Positions 11,205 to 23,277 of a stretch of DNA of 64,000 bases are shown here, in pieces (the stretch's first letter is position 1; each line of letters begins with the position of its first letter). This DNA is from Omphiscola glabra (taxonomy: Eukaryota; Mollusca; Gastropoda; Lymnaeidae): assembly GCA_964017045.1 (NCBI GenBank), contig OZ024794.1, positions 28,101,315 through 28,165,314 on the forward strand. Direction: 5' to 3'. The notes beneath the pieces were generated by a model that was not told the DNA's origin, ran no database searches, and was given only the letters and a program-made list of their open reading frames with translations. The position numbers and the translations under genes were made by a program.

Positions 11205-14200
11205 GGGTATAGGGGGCACTGGGTAGAGGTAGTACCTTTCGATGTATGTCATGCTGCACCCCCCCCCCCCCGGTGAACAGCATCACTGGTCCTTATCCAT
11301 CCTCTAAATCTCTCACATGTGGCTCCAAGCGCCATACCCTGGAAAACTGCCTCAGTTGGCGGACTAAACCATGTGAGGGGGTGGTGTTAACATGGCACCA
11401 CTGGGCGTAAAACCTCCCTGATGCAGGTTACCGGCCAAGGCGCAAGAGTTCCGAGACGAACTTGAACGGCCACGTGTTCTTTACCAAGGCGAGCCACCTA
11501 GTTGGAGGTCATCGGCTGTGGTTAGGCATGGAGAGGGATGTGCGCCGCCATGCGACAACTGCCCGAGTTACGCTACATGTACATGATAATAGATTCACAA
11601 TCCATACCGGCTCGTCCGTCGCCCGGGTTATCAAGGGCCGCGCCTACCGCCCCTGACCAGGACGGAGGTGGAAAGTTAACTACTGGTCAGCCAAAAAACA
11701 ATATGAGTGCCAGGAATAACATTACACTAGGTACCTGGAACGTGAGATCGTTGAGAGAAACGGGCAAGGTGGAGGAATTAGTGTATGAAATGAACAGATA
11801 CAGTATCATACAGATGGGACATCCTAGGTCTGTGCGAAATGAGATGGAAAAACTTTGGAGAAACATCAACTCAAGAAGGCCACAGACTATATTTTAGTGG
11901 ACGGGAGGACACACATGAACAAGGAGTTGGCTTCCTCGTCCATAAAAACATTAAGAACAGTATTATGAGCTGTCCACCAGTTTCGAGCCAGCTCATCACT
12001 CTTCGTCTAAGGGCAACACCGTTCAAAATCACCATCGTACAAGCGTATGCACCAACTTCAGATTACGATGATGAAGAAGTGGAGGACTTCTACCATCACC
12101 TCCAGGATGTGCTGAACCAAACCCCCAAGAAAGACATTCTTGTTGTTCAAGGTGATTGGAATGCCGAAGTAGGAGAAGATGCCTATGCAAACTGGAAAGG
12201 AACATGTGGACGCCACTGTAACGCAAATTCAAACGAGAGAGGCCTGAGGCTCTTGGAATTTGCCAGCTTCAACGAACTCATACTGGCCAACACACTGGGT
12301 GCACATAAAATATCCAGGAAAACCACATGGCATAGCCCCAATGGGAAACACCACAATCAGATTGACTACATCATGTTGCAAACACGCTTCCGGTCAAGTA
12401 TAAACATTGCCATGACTCGCAGCTTCCCAGGTGCTGACATTGGAAGTGACCACGATCTAGTCATGTTGACCTTTACGTTAAAGAGGGTAAATAAACAGGG
12501 ATATACCAGAATCAAATTTGATCTTGAAAAGCTGAAGGATCCTAAAGTAGCGGAAGCCTTCCAAGCAAAGATTGGAGGAAAATTTGCAGCGCTTAACATT
12601 ATTGATGCAGACTGTTCAGACATGGAAACACTGATTGATAAATTCAACACAGCTGTGACGGACACAGCGCATGACATCCTTGGTAAACATTGACCAAACC
12701 AAAAACCATGGGTGACAGCTGACATCCTCGATCTGTGTGATAAACGGAGGCAGTTGAAGAAAACAAAGATGGTGGATACAGAGGGGTCAGAAAATTATAG
12801 GAAAATTAACCAAACCATCAAAAAAGGTATGAGAATGGCAAAGAAGAACTGGATTGAAGAGCAATGCTGCGACATTGAAAATTGCTTGAAGAAAAACAAT
12901 AGCAAAAAGGCATACCAGCTGGTGAAAGAACTAACCACTGCAAAGCAAGGACGAAGTACTACCATACAAGATAATAATGGTAAATGTCTGACCGAGGAAA
13001 ATGATATCCTGAAAAGGTGGACTGAATACTGCTCAGAGCTCTATAATGAAAATATAAAGATAGACCCAGAGATCCTTAATGTCCCTCCAGCAATGGACAA
13101 TGAAAACTTCCCTATTCTCCGTGCAGAAGTAGAAGCAGCAGTCCAAGCACTCCAAATAGGAAAGGCCGCAGGAGTGGATAATATCCCTGCCGAATTGGTG
13201 AAACAAGGAGGAGAAGCAATGATAAATGCCCTAACCAACATTTGTAACAAAGTATGGCTGACAGGGGAATGGCCCAATTCATGGTCCCAATCGCTCATCA
13301 TCACCCTCCCCAAGAAAGGAAACCTACAGCTATGCCAAAACTATCGCACCATTAGCCTAATAAGCCACCCAAGCAAGGTCATGCTGAAGGTCATACTGAA
13401 CCGACTAAGACCATATGCCGACAGAATCATTGCTGAAGAACAGGCGGGCTTCAGGCAAGGACGTGGCACTACTGAGCAGATCTTAAACCTCCGAATACTA
13501 TGTGAGAAATATGCTCAACATCAACAAAACCTATACCACGCCTTTGTGGATTTCAAGAAGGCATTCGACAGGGTCTGGCATGCTGCTTTATGGGCCACCA
13601 TGAGGTACTACAACATCAACACAAACCTAACCAGAATGATATGCAGCCTCTATGATAAGGCCACCAGTGCAGTCTTCTTCAACAACAACATCGGAGAATG
13701 GTTCAGGACCACGGTTGGAGTACGACAAGGTTGCTTGCTCTCCCCCACCCTGTTCAACATCTTCTTAGAGAGGATTATGTCAGATGCATTGGAAACGCAT
13801 GTAGGGACAGTCAGCATTGGAGGCAGAACAATCACCAACCTACGCTTTGCGGATGATATAGACAGACTGGCCGGTAGCGAAGAAGAGCTAGCCAACCTTG
13901 TAAAGCGTCTCGACAAGACTTCAGCGTCCTTTGACCTGCAAATCAGTGCAGAAAAGACAAAAATGATGACGAACAGCACCACTGGCATCGCCACTGAAAT
14001 TAAGGTCGGGGAGGAAAGACTAGAGACAGTTGGCAGTTTCAAATACCTAGGATCAATTGTTTCGGAAGAAGGCTCCAAGCCCGAATTGATGGCCAGGATT
14101 GCGCAGACCACAACAGCACTAAAGAGGCTCAAGAAAATATGGAACAACAAAAATATAGCCCCCAGCACCAAAATCAGGCTGATGCGCTCACTAGTCCTCT

Positions 14201-14645
14201 CCATTTTCTTGTATGCCTGTGAGTCCTGGACATTAACAGCAGAACTCGAAAGGAAAATAAAGGCGATGGAGAAGAGATGTTTCAGAAGCATACTTGGCAT
14301 CTGCTATAGAGACAACATCACCAATGAACAAGTGAAAGAAAGGATTCGTCAAGCAATTGGGCAGTACGATGACCTCCTGGTGTTGGTAAAAAAGCGAAAA
14401 CTTGAATGGTTTGGCCACGTAACAAGGAAACAAGGGCTCACCAAAGAAATCATGCAGGGCACAACTAGAGGAGGGAGAAGAAGAGGAAGACAGAGAAAAA
14501 GATGGGAAGATAACATCAAAGAGTGGACGGGATTAAAACTAGGCGTTGCTGTACGTAGTGCAGAAGACAGAGAGGAATGGAGAAGGATAGTTTTCATTTC
14601 ATCTGTGGCGCCCCAACGGTCCAAGGACTAAGGGACATGATGATG
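11205..14645 (+). mobile_element. RTE-like LINE retrotransposon, nearly full length but broken
   Basis: The element carries a GC-richer 5' leader (11205-11700), an endonuclease and reverse transcriptase coding region (11704-14631), and a 3' end with a short ATGATGATG repeat, as usual in RTE-clade LINEs. The 11-mer ATGGTTTTTTA occurs on both sides (11194-11204 and 14646-14656), a plausible target duplication, although its first bases could be part of the repeat tail. GC content and codon use differ visibly from the host. It lies in the intron between zinc-finger tails 4 and 5, antisense to gene A. The clade assignment is an inference from domain order and tail. Confidence 0.8.
11704..14631 (+). 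pseudogene. LINE endonuclease-reverse transcriptase polyprotein, disrupted
   Basis: The N-terminal apurinic-type endonuclease starts with NITLGTWNVRSLRETGK (from about 11716) and continues with QGDWNAEVG (about 12149), HNQIDYIM (about 12352) and GSDHDLVM (about 12442), the catalytic and structural motifs of the fold. A one-base frameshift near 11815-11835 separates the first 40 residues from the rest, and a TGA at 12691-12693 interrupts the frame, which otherwise continues into the 639-codon RT part. RT motifs visible: FRQGRGT, VDFKKAFDRV (about residue 278 of the RT part), GVRQGCLLSP and the catalytic FADD (about residue 378). The C-terminal RRRGRQRKRWEDNIKEW segment is typical. Two lesions make autonomous activity unlikely. 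Confidence 0.85.
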
Positions 14646-14656
14646 ATGGTTTTTTA

Positions 14657-16136
14657 AGCAGGTAAAAGTAGTTAACTAATAATATAAAGAATGAAATATT
14701 TTACAAACAGACCATCAACCAAATGGTATAGCCAATACAAGCCACCAGAGAATGAGTTACACTTAAAATAGACTGGGGATAATTGATAAATTGTGTTCCA
14801 AAATTAATGGACATTAGATTATTGAAATCTCCTTCTACCACCTTCCGAATTTTGACACTCCTGTAACCCACCACTCTTTGCCCACAACCCACGATGACAA
14901 TGCTTCTTAGAGGTTTTAAACTTTTATATAATAAATATGAAAATGGTTTTAAATCTTTCCAAATTACATCTGACCACACCAATGTGTTACCAGATGTGCC
15001 AAAGTATTTAAAATTATATGACTTTACAATATGATTCAAGTTAGTATTAAACTATATGGAAAGAACTACAGGAAGCTCTTATTAAGACATTTTTTCTTCT
15101 TTTAAATTGTTTGCAATTCCTGAAGAAATCCTTGCTGGCCACCATTCATAAGTAAAATTAACATAACTTATGTTAACAAATTTAACATTTTACCTTTTAA
15201 GTTACATTACATTTACAAAATTGAATCATGTAATAGAAATGAAATCGAGCTGTTGACTTCCAGGTGAATTCGTTGAGCCCATTCATTTAGACAGATCAAG
15301 TTTAAATATGGATATGCACTGACTGATAAACTACCACCATTATGTTTACTTTAAATGATTTTTGTGTTTATGATCAAGTTGGATAGTAAAGTCTATTGTC
15401 AGGTGTACAATTCATATTTCAAATATGACTTTTTAAAAATTATTATAGAATTATGGTTCAGAAATTACAAGTGCAGGTTTAATGTCATGCAAGATTTTTC
15501 CATTTTGTTTTACCAAACCCATATCCTCCACCTTGTTAACATTTCTTCACAAGAACAGTTGCTAAACTATTATAAAGTAAAGTTATAATTTTTTTCAAAA
15601 TGTAATAGGATAAAGTTTTGATAAAACTATGTTGTTTTTTTTTTTGTGTGGTTTCTTTTTTTTGTTTTGGTATTTTTTAAGTTTCCTATTGGGATTTTTT
15701 TTTTTTAATCTAATTTTAATAAAATTCCGGTTTTAAAAGGGATAATAATGTAATTTCAATATTGAATTTAAAAAATCAATTTGTTTTCACTTTCATTACA
15801 ACATTTTTATTTAAAGAATATTTTTTTATATTTCTTTTGGAAATTATAAAAATAAAAATACAGATTACTATAAAATTATGCTTCTTGCAATTTTACTGCA
15901 TCACAAACAGATCAAGGCAACACAAATGGTATGTCTCACATACAATAAGAGATAATATATACATTCATCAATCCCACCCCATGATCCATTGCCCCTTCAG
16001 CCATAGTTAATTTATCAGGTCTGAAATGTAATAATAATATTTCTTACACCAAGATAATGTAATAATGAGCAAACAAAATAAGACTAATGCGAGCAAAAAA
16101 TTACTTTTCTGTGTGGTTTGAAGCAACAACATAATA
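14657..16136. other. AT-rich intron, no feature recognised
   Basis: Intron between zinc-finger tails 4 and 5 of gene A, with long T and A runs around 15630-15710. No coding exon is supportable. Confidence 0.5.
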
Positions 16137-16518
16137 ATTCTGGTATCCGTCTGTCACATTGTGGCGATGGTGTAGACTTCGCAGGATGAAATCACAAGGC
16201 CTGGGATTTTTTTCTCTTAGAAGTATAAGCTGGTTCCCTAGACAGCCAATCGCCTCTCTCCATGCACCTGGATAAGCCAAGGGATGATATAGCTTGGCAC
16301 CAGAAGCATCACAGAAGGAGTTGGCGTTTTTCATTTTGTCAATGTTATCCACCTAAGGATCTCCAGGTTTAATTCAGAGTTTCCTTCTCTTAGATGAGTT
16401 GCCATCCAAGATTTACGGGTACCATCCACTTGAGGTTTTCGCTTGACTGGGTCTTTGATGGGGATTGAACTCCAGACCACAAGCTTGGGATTGACTCCAT
16501 TTAGACCACTCCGCACCA
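16137..16518 (-). repeat. tRNA-derived SINE, copy 1
   Basis: Read on the minus strand, the element starts GGTGCGGAGTGGTCTAAATG with a tRNA-like head. A B-box-like GGAGTTCAATCCCC lies about 50 bases in, and a unique body ends near AATGTGACAGACGGATACC. It aligns over nearly its whole length with the copy at 27962-28385, including GGATGGCAACTCATCTAAGA, GATAACATTGACA, TGGTGCCAAGCT and CCCAGGCCTTGTGATTTC. The two copies differ by scattered substitutions and one longer insertion in copy 2. A protein frame seen here is spurious. Confidence 0.75.
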
Positions 16519-16651
16519 TAACAATAATTAGTAATGTAACTGTAACAAAACTTGGGAATATATTCATGGCCTATACACCATTTAAAACAAAATAGTAATA
16601 ATTTAAAAATAGTTTTTAAAGTAATAATTTTTGCAGTGGATAAAACTTATT

Positions 16652-16657
16652 TTTATT
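16652..16657 (-). terminator. AATAAA poly(A) signal, zinc-finger tail 4
   Basis: AATAAA on the minus strand about 205 bases after the stop at 16860. It is the nearest canonical signal for this terminal exon; its use is inferred from position. Confidence 0.4.
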
Positions 16658-16859
16658 TCACAAACAAATTGAGTTTTAAAAAGGAAACTAGAAAATAATG
16701 AAAAAACAAAACTGCAGTAGTTCACCCTTCAACTTCTATACTTCTAATATAAAAAGAAGTTCATTTCTTCTGCATTACCACTTTCTTTCTAATGTCATTG
16801 ATTGGTTCAACTCTTGAATCGTACATATTAAACATATGTACACAGTTAATAACTAATTA

Positions 16860-17780
16860 CTATCTATGGCCCTGTTGTAACATTTCTTGTGGGTACATAT
16901 CATAACCCACATGTGGGAGAACAAATTCATTGTTTGGCTGCCCATAGACACTGTTGTTGACAGCTCCACTTGCATTGCCTGTGTTGGCCAGGTTGGTCAA
17001 AGTCATAGATTGCAGGGGCTCATAAGAGGGGCCACTATAGCTATACGGTTGGACAGGATGCTGTAGGTCCTCCAAGACAGAACCATCGGTGCACAATTTT
17101 TTAGAGTCCTCAAAAGGCTGGTAGGAGTCATTGAAAGAGAATGATTGATCAGAGTCTGGAGCATCTCTCTTATTTCCTACAGGCACTTGTACCTTACGAG
17201 GATGAAGGGGGGTGGAACCACTGGTTGAGGAGTGTGGAGGATGATTGAGATTAGACTGAGACCTGCTTTTACCCAAGGATGTCATTGACTTCTTGCACAT
17301 TTTTTCATGTGTCATCAGCGATTTTGAATGCCCATACCCTTTGCCGCATTTTTTGCACTTGAAAGGTTTGATACCCAAATGCATGTTCATGTGCCCCTCC
17401 AGGTTGGCCCGATTGTGAAAAGCCTGGCCGCAAACCTGACACAGAGTCTTTGGATCAGGTTTATGCTTGGCCTTGGTGTGACTAAGCAAACCAGAACTGC
17501 TGAGGAACATCATGTCACAGAATTTGCACCCAAATGTTTTATGATTGTGCATCAACTTTAGATGCTGTCTCATCTCAGGTTTGCTGGGCAGCTTTTCCCC
17601 ACAGGTCAGACAGATCATACTGCAGGAGGGAGAGGGGCAGCTTTTATTGTGTAGACTCAGATCATCATAGTCTGTGACAATGACAGAGCAATAGGAACAT
17701 TCATATGCAGCAAACTTCCCCAACAGTTCAGAGGCACTGCGTTTTCCTCCACCACTTGCTTTTTCTCTTTCCATTTCCCC
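16860..17780 (-). CDS. Gene A alternative terminal exon, zinc-finger tail 4 (five fingers and a disordered tail)
   Basis: The acceptor CTAACTTTATTCCACCAG precedes GGG GAA ATG in phase 0. The 307 codons run from 17780 to the stop at 16860. Fingers: CSYC...HNKSC (C2HC), CLTC...HLKLMH, CKFC...HTKAKH, CQVC...GHMNMH and the final C2HC CKKC...HEKMC. After the last finger a polar, Ser/Pro/Tyr-rich region of about 140 residues (SRSQSNLNHPPHSSTSGS and beyond) has no fold I recognise and may be an activation or partner-binding segment. This tail is much longer than those of the other five zinc-finger exons. Open frame upstream of the acceptor is intronic. This is a probable DNA-binding isoform of gene A. 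Confidence 0.8.
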   Translation of the reverse strand, partial: GEMEREKASGGGKRSASELLGKFAAYECSYCSVIVTDYDDLSLHNKSCPSPSCSMICLTCGEKLPSKPEMRQHLKLMHNHKTFGCKFCDMMFLSSSGLLSHTKAKHKPDPKTLCQVCGQAFHNRANLEGHMNMHLGIKPFKCKKCGKGYGHSKSLMTHEKMCKKSMTSLGKSRSQSNLNHPPHSSTSGSTPLHPRKVQVPVGNKRDAPDSDQSFSFNDSYQPFEDSKKLCTDGSVLEDLQHPVQPYSYSGPSYEPLQSMTLTNLANTGNASGAVNNSVYGQPNNEFVLPHVGYDMYPQEMLQQGHR

Positions 17781-18458
17781 CTGGTGGAATAAAGTTAGAA
17801 AAAAAAAGACAACCTTTGAACTCTGTGTGTATGTTTCATGTGTCAACAACACAGCACAACAATTAGTAGAGTTAGCCACATTACACACAAGTGCCAAGTT
17901 TATATAATTTCAGCACAGATTAATGGCATCAGGAAACTAGTTGAAAATTAATCCAAGCTGGTATATATTTCACTTTTAGGAAGGATATAAAAACTTAAGA
18001 ATAATCTGTCATCACTAATTGTTAACAAATTAATATTAATAACAAAAATGAAGATCAATTTGAAAACATAACTGTGTTCTTACATGGCGTACAGTGGACC
18101 TTTAACAAATGCCCCAAGTTTTAAAACGTAAATGAAAACACATAACAAAATGGTTTCATTTGTTGGTTTCTTACTTCAACTATTATTCTTATTTCAAGTA
18201 AAGACAATGAAATATGAATGATGGTGAGTATGACCCAGCAGAAGAGGAAACATTTGGTGGAATCTTAGAAAAAGAGTAGGAGAACCAAGCATTTCACACT
18301 AAACAAGAAGACCATTTAAATTTAACATATACATGTACTCTTTTAAAGAGAGCATAATGGCATATTTAAATTGGGAAGAAAATTAATAGATTACACCAAA
18401 TGTTGGCAAACTATGGCCTGCTGCTCAAATCCAACCTGATGTCTTTTTTCTCGTATCC

Positions 18459-18684
18459 AGAAATTTCGTTGAAGGAAAATTGATCGACGGAAATTTGATC
18501 AAACAGAAATTTAGTTGTATCTTTTTTTCAGTTCACATGTTAAAATTTTGTGACAAATTTCTTTTTGAGGGCATTATTTTGTTTTACTATATAGTATAGT
18601 GCGTTCAAAAAGAAATTTGACGAAAATTTTAAAGTGTGAACTGAAGAAAACATTTCCGTCAATTTTCCGTCTACGACATTTCAA
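18459..18684. mobile_element. Palindromic MITE of about 225 bp
   Basis: The two halves are inverted copies. The left arm contains GAAATTTCGTTGAAGGAAAA and TTCAGTTCACATGTTAAAAT; the right arm carries the complements (AGTGTGAACTGAAG, then a stretch ending ACGACATTTC). The loop is around 18585. There is no transposase and I cannot define a target duplication with confidence. Just before it, near 18405-18440, TTGGCAAACTATGGCCTGCT resembles the end of a hAT element and may be a separate remnant. Confidence 0.6.
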
Positions 18685-20428
18685 ACAATTTTTTCGGTAA
18701 CCCTTTTTTCTTACAGTCTGATTATTATAATTTTCAAAAATTCTTTAAAATTTCTGAGTACCGGTACATGCTGTGATAGAAGGCCATGTTGTCTCAGTTT
18801 GCCAGTTTGGGGCTTTTCACCCCATAAAAAAACAGTAGTGACGGTTCCATTTACACAAATTTCTCTCTAACCTACAATCAAATATCCCTCCCCCAACCAC
18901 CATTCGTGACAAATAGCATATATATTAACAAGACACCTCAAGGGATGAGGTGCATAAAAGACTATAAAAAAAAAAAATCCTCCATATTTGCCCCTATAAA
19001 TGGAGGTTCATGTGAAACATTTAGGAGTCTCTCACCCATACTGTTGTCTCTTGGCTTATAGAGCTATATATATATATACTGTATTTACTATTCACAAGAA
19101 ATTCTTCAACGTGAATATTAGAAAATAGAGCACCTCCTGCAGGAGTACATTTTGTAAAAGAACTGTCTAAACACTAATCTTTCTCAAATCTCTCCATCAC
19201 CTCAAGCTTGGCATGTGAACGATTAAGAAAAACAATGCTTTTATACTGTGTCTCTACCCTGTAATATGTTAATTAATATCCATTTTAAACTCGGTAATAA
19301 CTATAGAAACACATAAAGTAAATGAATAACTTTGGGTACAGCATATTTCCAGCTCTGTGTCTGTGCAACTATTACCTGGGGCCCCGTTTAACATCACTTT
19401 GGGCACCTGTCGCACTGCCAGTACAAATTAGTGACTTGAAGTGAGGGCAAACTGTTTTTATGTTGAACAAGTTATTTATTAAAACAAATGAACTGGACCC
19501 ATCTTATTAAGATCAAAACTTGTTTCAACTGATTCAAAATTCCATCAAAAACAATTTGACACCTTTTTTAAGTTGTAGCTTACAAACATTTTTAATAATG
19601 TAAATTACATCGTACCATTTGAACACCTGGGCAAAAAAAAATCGGGTACAATTTTTCAGTTTCAAACATACAAATACAAATAAATTTTACTTAAGAGATT
19701 ATAAGGGCCTTCTATTATGATTATAAAAGAAAAAAAAACTGTGCACAAAACACAAGGACTCAACACAAAATATTGAAATGTCATTTTCCTACAACATTGT
19801 ATTTAGGAATCAGTCATACATTTTTTTACCCTAGACCTATACTGATATAGTGAACTGGAAAAATATAAAAATATTCATCTAGTAGCATGTTCTATTAAAA
19901 AGTATCTATCTATCTACTCCTCTGGTCAAATATACTTCCTGTAACTGTTTTGGTTAGGACTTGGAGGAGGGGGTTATATCCAATATGGCAGTGGTGAGAA
20001 ATATTTCTAAACCACCTGCTTACATAGATGTTAACAGCCAACTTGCTGTTAAAAAGTTAGAGCATGAATAGATTATTTAACAAAATAATACAACCAAATG
20101 AAATATTTTGTTTTATCATATTTGTAGATAATGGTCATACTGAGATTATAAGTTGAGCTTTTTCTATTGTTGCTTACATCACTCGAGTGAAATGTTATTT
20201 ACATTTGTATATACATATAATATGTTGATAAGTAATAACATTAATTCTTCTCATATTGTCATTACTAAATTTCAGAAGTAAACATAATTTAAAATTAATA
20301 TAAGCAAGAAATAGGGTGTGAAAGGTCCAAACAAATAACTATTAAAAAACTCCCCATTCAGTAATTAGTTTTTAATATTTTTATATAGAAGAACTGAACA
20401 CCAGATAATGACATACTCCTTATAAGTC
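18685..20428 (-). other. Intron / 3' UTR between zinc-finger tails 3 and 4
   Basis: AT-rich, with a short TA run near 19065. The right-hand part is likely 3' UTR of tail 3. No exon is recognised. Confidence 0.45.
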
Positions 20429-20935
20429 TCAGAATTTGTTTTGTGAACATAATCTTTGGTGAGCCATAAGTGACTGCTGATAAGTGAAGGCTTTCCCACA
20501 CCAAGAACATCGGTACGGCTTCTCACCAGTGTGCATGTTCATGTGACCTTTGTAGTTGATGGTACAGTGGAAAGTCTTATAACAGATGTTACACACATAC
20601 TTGGGCTTGTGCTTTCGTTGAATGTGCCCTTTCAGAGCACCTCTGGACGGGCACCAGGTACTGCACTCTGCACAGGATATAAACTTGTGTATATCCGACA
20701 TGTGGTGATTATATTCTGTGATGGTGTTAAACACATCGGGACAAACCCTACACTGGTAGCAGTGCTCTTTCCCAGCCATGTTACAGACAAGTGCATGGGC
20801 ATTAAGTGCTTCAGGTTGTGCAAAGAATAGTGAGCAGGTTTGGCACTCAAATGCATTGTGTGATGATGCCCGTGGTTGATGTCGCATCTGATAATGTAGG
20901 AAAGTGGAGGCTTGAGGTGGAATGTCGCAAGGGAC
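20429..20935 (-). CDS. Gene A alternative terminal exon, zinc-finger tail 3 (five fingers)
   Basis: The acceptor TTATCTTCTCATCTACCAACCAG precedes GTC CCT TGC in phase 0. The exon is 169 codons including the stop. Fingers: CQTC...HALVC (C2HC), CRVC...HMSDIH, CAEC...HIQRKH, CNIC...GHMNMH and a final CSWC...HQRLC (C2HC), with a TGEKPY linker between the last two, the classical DNA-binding linker. The third finger has a Trp-Cys in place of the usual aromatic position (CAECSTWC), so its fold may be atypical. The layout matches the other five zinc-finger tails of gene A. Initiation at the Met codons further upstream would require reading through the acceptor and is rejected. Confidence 0.8.
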   Translation of the reverse strand, partial: VPCDIPPQASTFLHYQMRHQPRASSHNAFECQTCSLFFAQPEALNAHALVCNMAGKEHCYQCRVCPDVFNTITEYNHHMSDIHKFISCAECSTWCPSRGALKGHIQRKHKPKYVCNICYKTFHCTINYKGHMNMHTGEKPYRCSWCGKAFTYQQSLMAHQRLCSQNKF

Positions 20936-22358
20936 CTGGTTGGTAGATGAGAAGATAAAATTGAGACCAAAGTTGTCCTCAGAGAGTAAAACAAAGTTAC
21001 ACAAATTTCCCTAGGCCACAGTAGCTCATATTTCTACATTGTTGTCATGGTGCTCAAGATACAAAATGGCTGATGAGACAGAAAGTTTTAATTGAAATCT
21101 GATAGCATAAGGCTGTTCCAAAAATGTCCATCACTCAATCAAAAAGCATACCAAACATAAAATCGAACAATATAATTACTATGTTAATTCCAAGTATATG
21201 AAAATGTGTATGTCCATAAGGGAAATAATTCACAATAAGAGGAAGCATCAAACAACAAGCAAGTTGTCCCTTTTTTTAAATAGCATCATACAAAGTTAAA
21301 TTAAATGCAAATATGTATTTCTGATTAAACTTATGGGAAAATTGTTCGTTATTGGTAACTGGTAAAAAAAAATGCGCATGTTTATTCTGTTTCAATCCCT
21401 GATGGATGCATATTTTTCCCCATCTTCTTTAATTATTTAAAAAAATAAAAACTCTTCCTTAAAAGTGATTATTTATAACACATATATCTCTACTAAACTA
21501 TCATAAAATTAATATAAATATTATGCAAATAATGTCATTCTTTGTCAGAAAAACCTTTTTGATCCATTTTTTAAAGGTCATGGCTAGAGTGGTAAATTAT
21601 AATTAAAAATCTCCTAAACTGACTCCCATTTGAGAAAGTAGAAATAAAGCAACATTTGTTTGGGTTCAAGTATTGCCAAGGTACCGGTAATCAAAGAAAA
21701 TAGATTACACTGTTCAAAAAAAGCTATGCTTAGGACAAAATATCTCACCATCAAGAATGCAACAAAATGATAATTGATTTTATGTCAAGAAATTTATCAT
21801 ATTCTTTATGAGTACATTTCAAATCAACTAATTTCATTGAAAAGCAAAATTATACACTAACATTTTCTCAACCTAGTAGCAATAGTTTGTGAACAAAGGC
21901 AATTGAAAATGTGAAAAAACATAAGAACACTATCAAATAAACAATGACAGTTATTACAGCATTGCTAAAAGATATTTTTACAAGAATTTCTATATTTTTA
22001 TAGAGCAATTTTTGAGTGAATTAACACAGGTCACTTATATGCATCCATCTAATTGTTATTAAATATACTTAGGTGAGAATTACTCTTTTATTAGTTGTAT
22101 GAGAATTTAATGAAGCTGTTTGTACACAACTTTGCTATGGTCAAAAGATGTTATCAGTGTTTCTGTATTTCTATTATAAATTATTTATAATGAGAAAATT
22201 CCAAAGATCTATTATATATTTTAAATGAAATATTTGCAAACAATTATAGTACATTATTTATATTTGTAACAAATCTGTAAATCTTAAACAGGGAAGTCAA
22301 CGAGCTCTTGGATGCACATGTAAAGTCATTACATTTATGACTAGCCCAAAATCAAGGA
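20936..22358 (-). other. Intron / 3' UTR between zinc-finger tails 2 and 3
   Basis: AT-rich DNA with no recognisable exon or repeat. The part next to 22358 is likely 3' UTR of tail 2. Confidence 0.45.
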
Positions 22359-22868
22359 TTATATATGTTTCATCGCACACATCTTTCCATGAGCACTAAG
22401 CGACTGCTTGTAAGAAAAATTCTTCCCACAATAAGTACACACATGTGGCTTGACCCCATTGTGTTGGTTGATGTGACCATCAAGGTTCATTTTGTTGTAC
22501 ATGCTTTTACCACATATAGGACATTTCAAAGTCGGGTTGGTAGTGTGTTTAACCTCCATATGCATTTTGAGGCCCGTTTGGGTTTTAAAAACAGCACCAC
22601 ACTGGGTACATGGGATCACATCAGCTTGGGATTGGTGGTGCTGGTTCACGTGGTGTTCAAGTTGCTCCTGTGATGCAGACTTAAAGTGGCACATTGAACA
22701 GTAGAAGGTTACAGCCGAAAGGGACATGTCCCGATTGCTTGATTTAATTTGAGGGTCAAAATTGAATGCTACTGGTGAGCCATGCATAATTTTCTCAATT
22801 TTGATCTGAGGTGATCTGTCATCTCTATTGGGAAACCGGACACCGAGGCTGTCCTCTGGTTTTTCAAT
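22359..22868 (-). CDS. Gene A alternative terminal exon, zinc-finger tail 2 (four fingers)
   Basis: The acceptor CACTATTTCTCTACCTCATCAG precedes ATT GAA AAA in phase 0, and 170 codons run to the stop at 22359. There is a linker with an IKIEK motif, a SUMO-consensus-like site. It is followed by CSMC...HVNQHH, CTQC...HMEVKH, CPIC...GHINQH and a final C2HC CTYC...HGKMC. An upstream ATG at 22916 is in frame, but the pyrimidine-rich CAG before ATTGAA nearly duplicates the acceptor of tail 1, so splicing here is the better model. Tails 1 and 2 are close relatives (shared HMEVKH, CGK-MYNK--LDGH-NQH and GVKPH), pointing to duplication of one exon. Confidence 0.8.
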   Translation of the reverse strand: MEKPEDSLGVRFPNRDDRSPQIKIEKIMHGSPVAFNFDPQIKSSNRDMSLSAVTFYCSMCHFKSASQEQLEHHVNQHHQSQADVIPCTQCGAVFKTQTGLKMHMEVKHTTNPTLKCPICGKSMYNKMNLDGHINQHNGVKPHVCTYCGKNFSYKQSLSAHGKMCAMKHI

Positions 22869-23277
22869 CTGATGAGGTAGAGAAATAGTGGTGCCATTGG
22901 TTACTTGCAAAGCCATATATTATAATACAGTAATTTGTGGCTCAAATGAACAGTGGTGGGTTGTTTTTTAATAAATTATTTAACATTTCTCATCTCATTC
23001 CTTTAAAACTGGAGGACATAATTTTACCATAGTTTTAGTAATATTAAATGATTGTCATCATAAAGCAGGAATATAATTTTGTTCAAAACAAAAAAAGTTG
23101 ACATATTTCAAAAAATATTTACATGATTAAATTTTTAAAATTTTAAAATTGAAAACACTATAAATCAGGCAGATTTAGAACATTTTAAAATATTTAAAAA
23201 CATTTTTTGAAACAAAAATAAAACAAAAACGTGTGCATGAATTTAAAAATTTGATCAAATTTGCAAGGAGTTTCATG

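Noticed and set aside
13650..14300. 216-codon minus-strand frame inside the LINE
   Set aside because: It is antisense to the reverse transcriptase frame, which has the catalytic FADD motif.
20531..20830. Plus-strand frame over zinc-finger tail 3
   Set aside because: It is the antisense shadow of the C2H2 frame, and the same holds for the plus frames over tails 1, 2, 4 and 5.
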